DNA of 5,954 nucleotides from Chloroflexota bacterium. GTDB taxonomy: Bacteria > Chloroflexota > Anaerolineae > UBA4142. The stretch spans positions 1-5,954 of the forward strand of contig JACQEA010000133.1 in assembly GCA_016200825.1 (NCBI GenBank). The letters are read 5' to 3'. The notes below the pieces were generated by a model. That model worked only from the letters and a program-made list of their open reading frames with translations, made no database searches and had not been told where the DNA came from. Of the stretch, positions 4,923-5,954 are shown piece by piece. Position 1 is the first letter of the stretch. Each line of letters opens with the position of its first letter. The position numbers were made by a program, and so were the translations under genes.

Positions 4923-5843
4923 CTATACTTCCGTTCTCCATTCGGGACATTGCGCGTCGATCCCGCGCACCACATCGTGATAAACGCTTTCGATTTTTTT
5001 CGTCACGGGACCGATCTCGCTATTTCCCACCGGCAAACGATCAACGGAAACAATCGGCGTGATCTCCGCGCCGGTGCCGCACAAAAATACTTCTTGCGAC
5101 GCGTACAATTCGGTGCGATCCACATCGCGTTCCACCACCGATAGTCCCAACCATTCGCGACTGATTTCCAAAAGTGTTTCGCGCGTAATGCTTTCCAAAA
5201 TTCCGCTCGTGACCGAAGGCGTGATTAATTTTCCATCGCGCACGAGCATGAGGCACGCGCCCGGCGCTTCTGCAACTTTTCCGTTTGCGTTGAGCAAGAG
5301 CGCGCTATCGTACCCGTTGCGGCGCGCTTCTTCGCCCGCCAGCCGCGAGTTGAGATAATTCGACGATGCTTTGACGCGCGGCGGCATCACGTTATCGCTG
5401 ATGCGCGTCCATGAACTAAAACACGCGTGATTCACTTTGCCGCTTTTCAAGCGCGATTGCCATGCTTGCGTGTTGATAACAATGCGCCCCTGATCGCCGC
5501 CCGCACTGCCAAACATTCCGGCTTCGGTGAACGCAATCGGTCGGATGTAAGCGTCCTCCGCGTGTTGGTTCGCGCGGACGAGTTCGAGAATCGCGTTTTT
5601 GAGTTGCGCGTGGGAAAACGTTTGCTGCATCCGCATCAAACGAATGGATTGCGCAAACCGATCGAGATGCGCGTCCAAGCGAAACACAAATAATTTTTTC
5701 TGGTCCGCGTTCCAGTACGCGCGAATCCCTTCAAACACCGACGACACACCCGCCGTCCCGACCTGCGTGATATGAATCGTCGCGTCGTTCCACGCGACCG
5801 GCTTTCCATCCACCCACACAAATTGGGGATTGGTATCTGGCAT
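4923..5843 (-). CDS. ilvE: Branched-chain amino acid aminotransferase (PLP fold-type IV)
   Basis: Cytoplasmic transaminase that interconverts Leu, Ile and Val with their 2-oxo acids, using 2-oxoglutarate/Glu and pyridoxal phosphate; it is the last step of their synthesis. The 306 aa match the usual IlvE length. Visible landmarks are SVFEGIRAY (35-43), YIRPIAF (99-105), the PLP Schiff-base lysine in PRVKASSNYLNSRLA (Lys158), Glu192 in GKVAEAPG, the phosphate-binding TSGILESITRETL (212-224) and GTGAEITPI (256-264), with GPVTKKI near the end. Where E. coli IlvE reads GAGENLF, this protein reads APGACLM, a variant I associate with other class IV aminotransferases. AAAGGAGA at 5852-5859, 8 nt before the ATG, makes the start secure. 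It is the first gene of a probable operon with the transporter and SDR remnant. Isozyme specificity, for example against D-amino acid transaminase, is strongly but not absolutely supported by the FEGIR and GTGAEITP motifs. Confidence 0.94.
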   Translation of the reverse strand: MPDTNPQFVWVDGKPVAWNDATIHITQVGTAGVSSVFEGIRAYWNADQKKLFVFRLDAHLDRFAQSIRLMRMQQTFSHAQLKNAILELVRANQHAEDAYIRPIAFTEAGMFGSAGGDQGRIVINTQAWQSRLKSGKVNHACFSSWTRISDNVMPPRVKASSNYLNSRLAGEEARRNGYDSALLLNANGKVAEAPGACLMLVRDGKLITPSVTSGILESITRETLLEISREWLGLSVVERDVDRTELYASQEVFLCGTGAEITPIVSVDRLPVGNSEIGPVTKKIESVYHDVVRGIDAQCPEWRTEV

Positions 5844-5874
5844 TGAGAGAGTCTCCTTTCAGATCGCTGATGAC

Positions 5875-5903
5875 TTGAATGCGTTAGACATTTCGCATAT
5901 AAT
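5875..5903 (+). promoter_or_regulatory. Sigma70-type promoter for the divergent gene at the right edge
   Basis: TTGAAT (5875-5880, 4/6 match) and a perfect TATAAT (5898-5903) are separated by exactly 17 bp. Transcription should start near 5910, giving a short leader with AAAGGA at 5913-5918. The promoter sits in the 83-bp divergent gap shared with the aminotransferase gene, just upstream of that gene's Shine-Dalgarno. No equally good promoter was found for the minus strand in the gap. Confidence 0.6.
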
Positions 5904-5926
5904 TCCATTCACAAAGGATTAGAAAA

Positions 5927-5954
5927 ATGAACACCACTGATCACCGAGCCAACG
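5927..5954 (+). CDS. Start of an unidentified gene (cut by the window end)
   Basis: ATG at 5927 is preceded by AAAGGA (5913-5918) at 8 nt spacing and by a good promoter. Only nine codons are visible (MNTTDHRAN), too few to name a product. It is transcribed away from the aminotransferase gene, so a link to branched-chain amino acid metabolism is possible but unsupported. Confidence 0.62.

Overview
The window looks like chromosomal DNA from a free-living bacterium, most likely a member of the Chloroflexota (Anaerolineae-like). This is inferred from the Thr/Pro-rich 'TPTxTP' stalks on the lipoproteins, the dispersed palindromic repeats, and the GC-rich, CGCG-loaded coding sequence. No phage, plasmid, CRISPR, tRNA or rRNA signal was seen.

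Left part, plus strand (1-3215). The window opens inside the 3' end of an ftsK/spoIIIE-type DNA translocase gene, of which the DNA-reading gamma winged helix is complete. Two paralogous secreted lipoproteins follow. Each has a lipobox, a Thr/Pro stalk and a TolB-like six-bladed beta-propeller. A strong intrinsic terminator closes the first lipoprotein gene. The 380-bp gap between the two genes holds two separate palindromic, MITE/REP-like elements, at 1783-1890 and 1929-2042.

Right part, minus strand (5843 down to 3237). Reading along transcription, the genes are a branched-chain amino acid aminotransferase (ilvE-type, intact), an EamA/DMT-family ten-helix transporter and a classical short-chain dehydrogenase/reductase (SDR), closely spaced as an operon. 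The two downstream genes look damaged. The transporter has an in-frame TAA in the middle of its last helix, after which the family-like sequence continues for nine codons to a second stop. The SDR has lost about 100 bp, covering the catalytic Ser and YxxxK segment, and is frameshifted at the junction. A small hairpin at 3221-3235 separates the convergent lipoprotein and SDR genes.

Right edge. A good sigma70-type promoter (TTGAAT-N17-TATAAT) and Shine-Dalgarno drive a divergent plus-strand gene, of which only the first nine codons are visible.

Most of the window is ordinary. I found no convincing new multi-gene system. The points most worth checking are the SDR catalytic-core deletion, the nonsense codon in the transporter, and the two palindromic elements between the paralogous lipoproteins.
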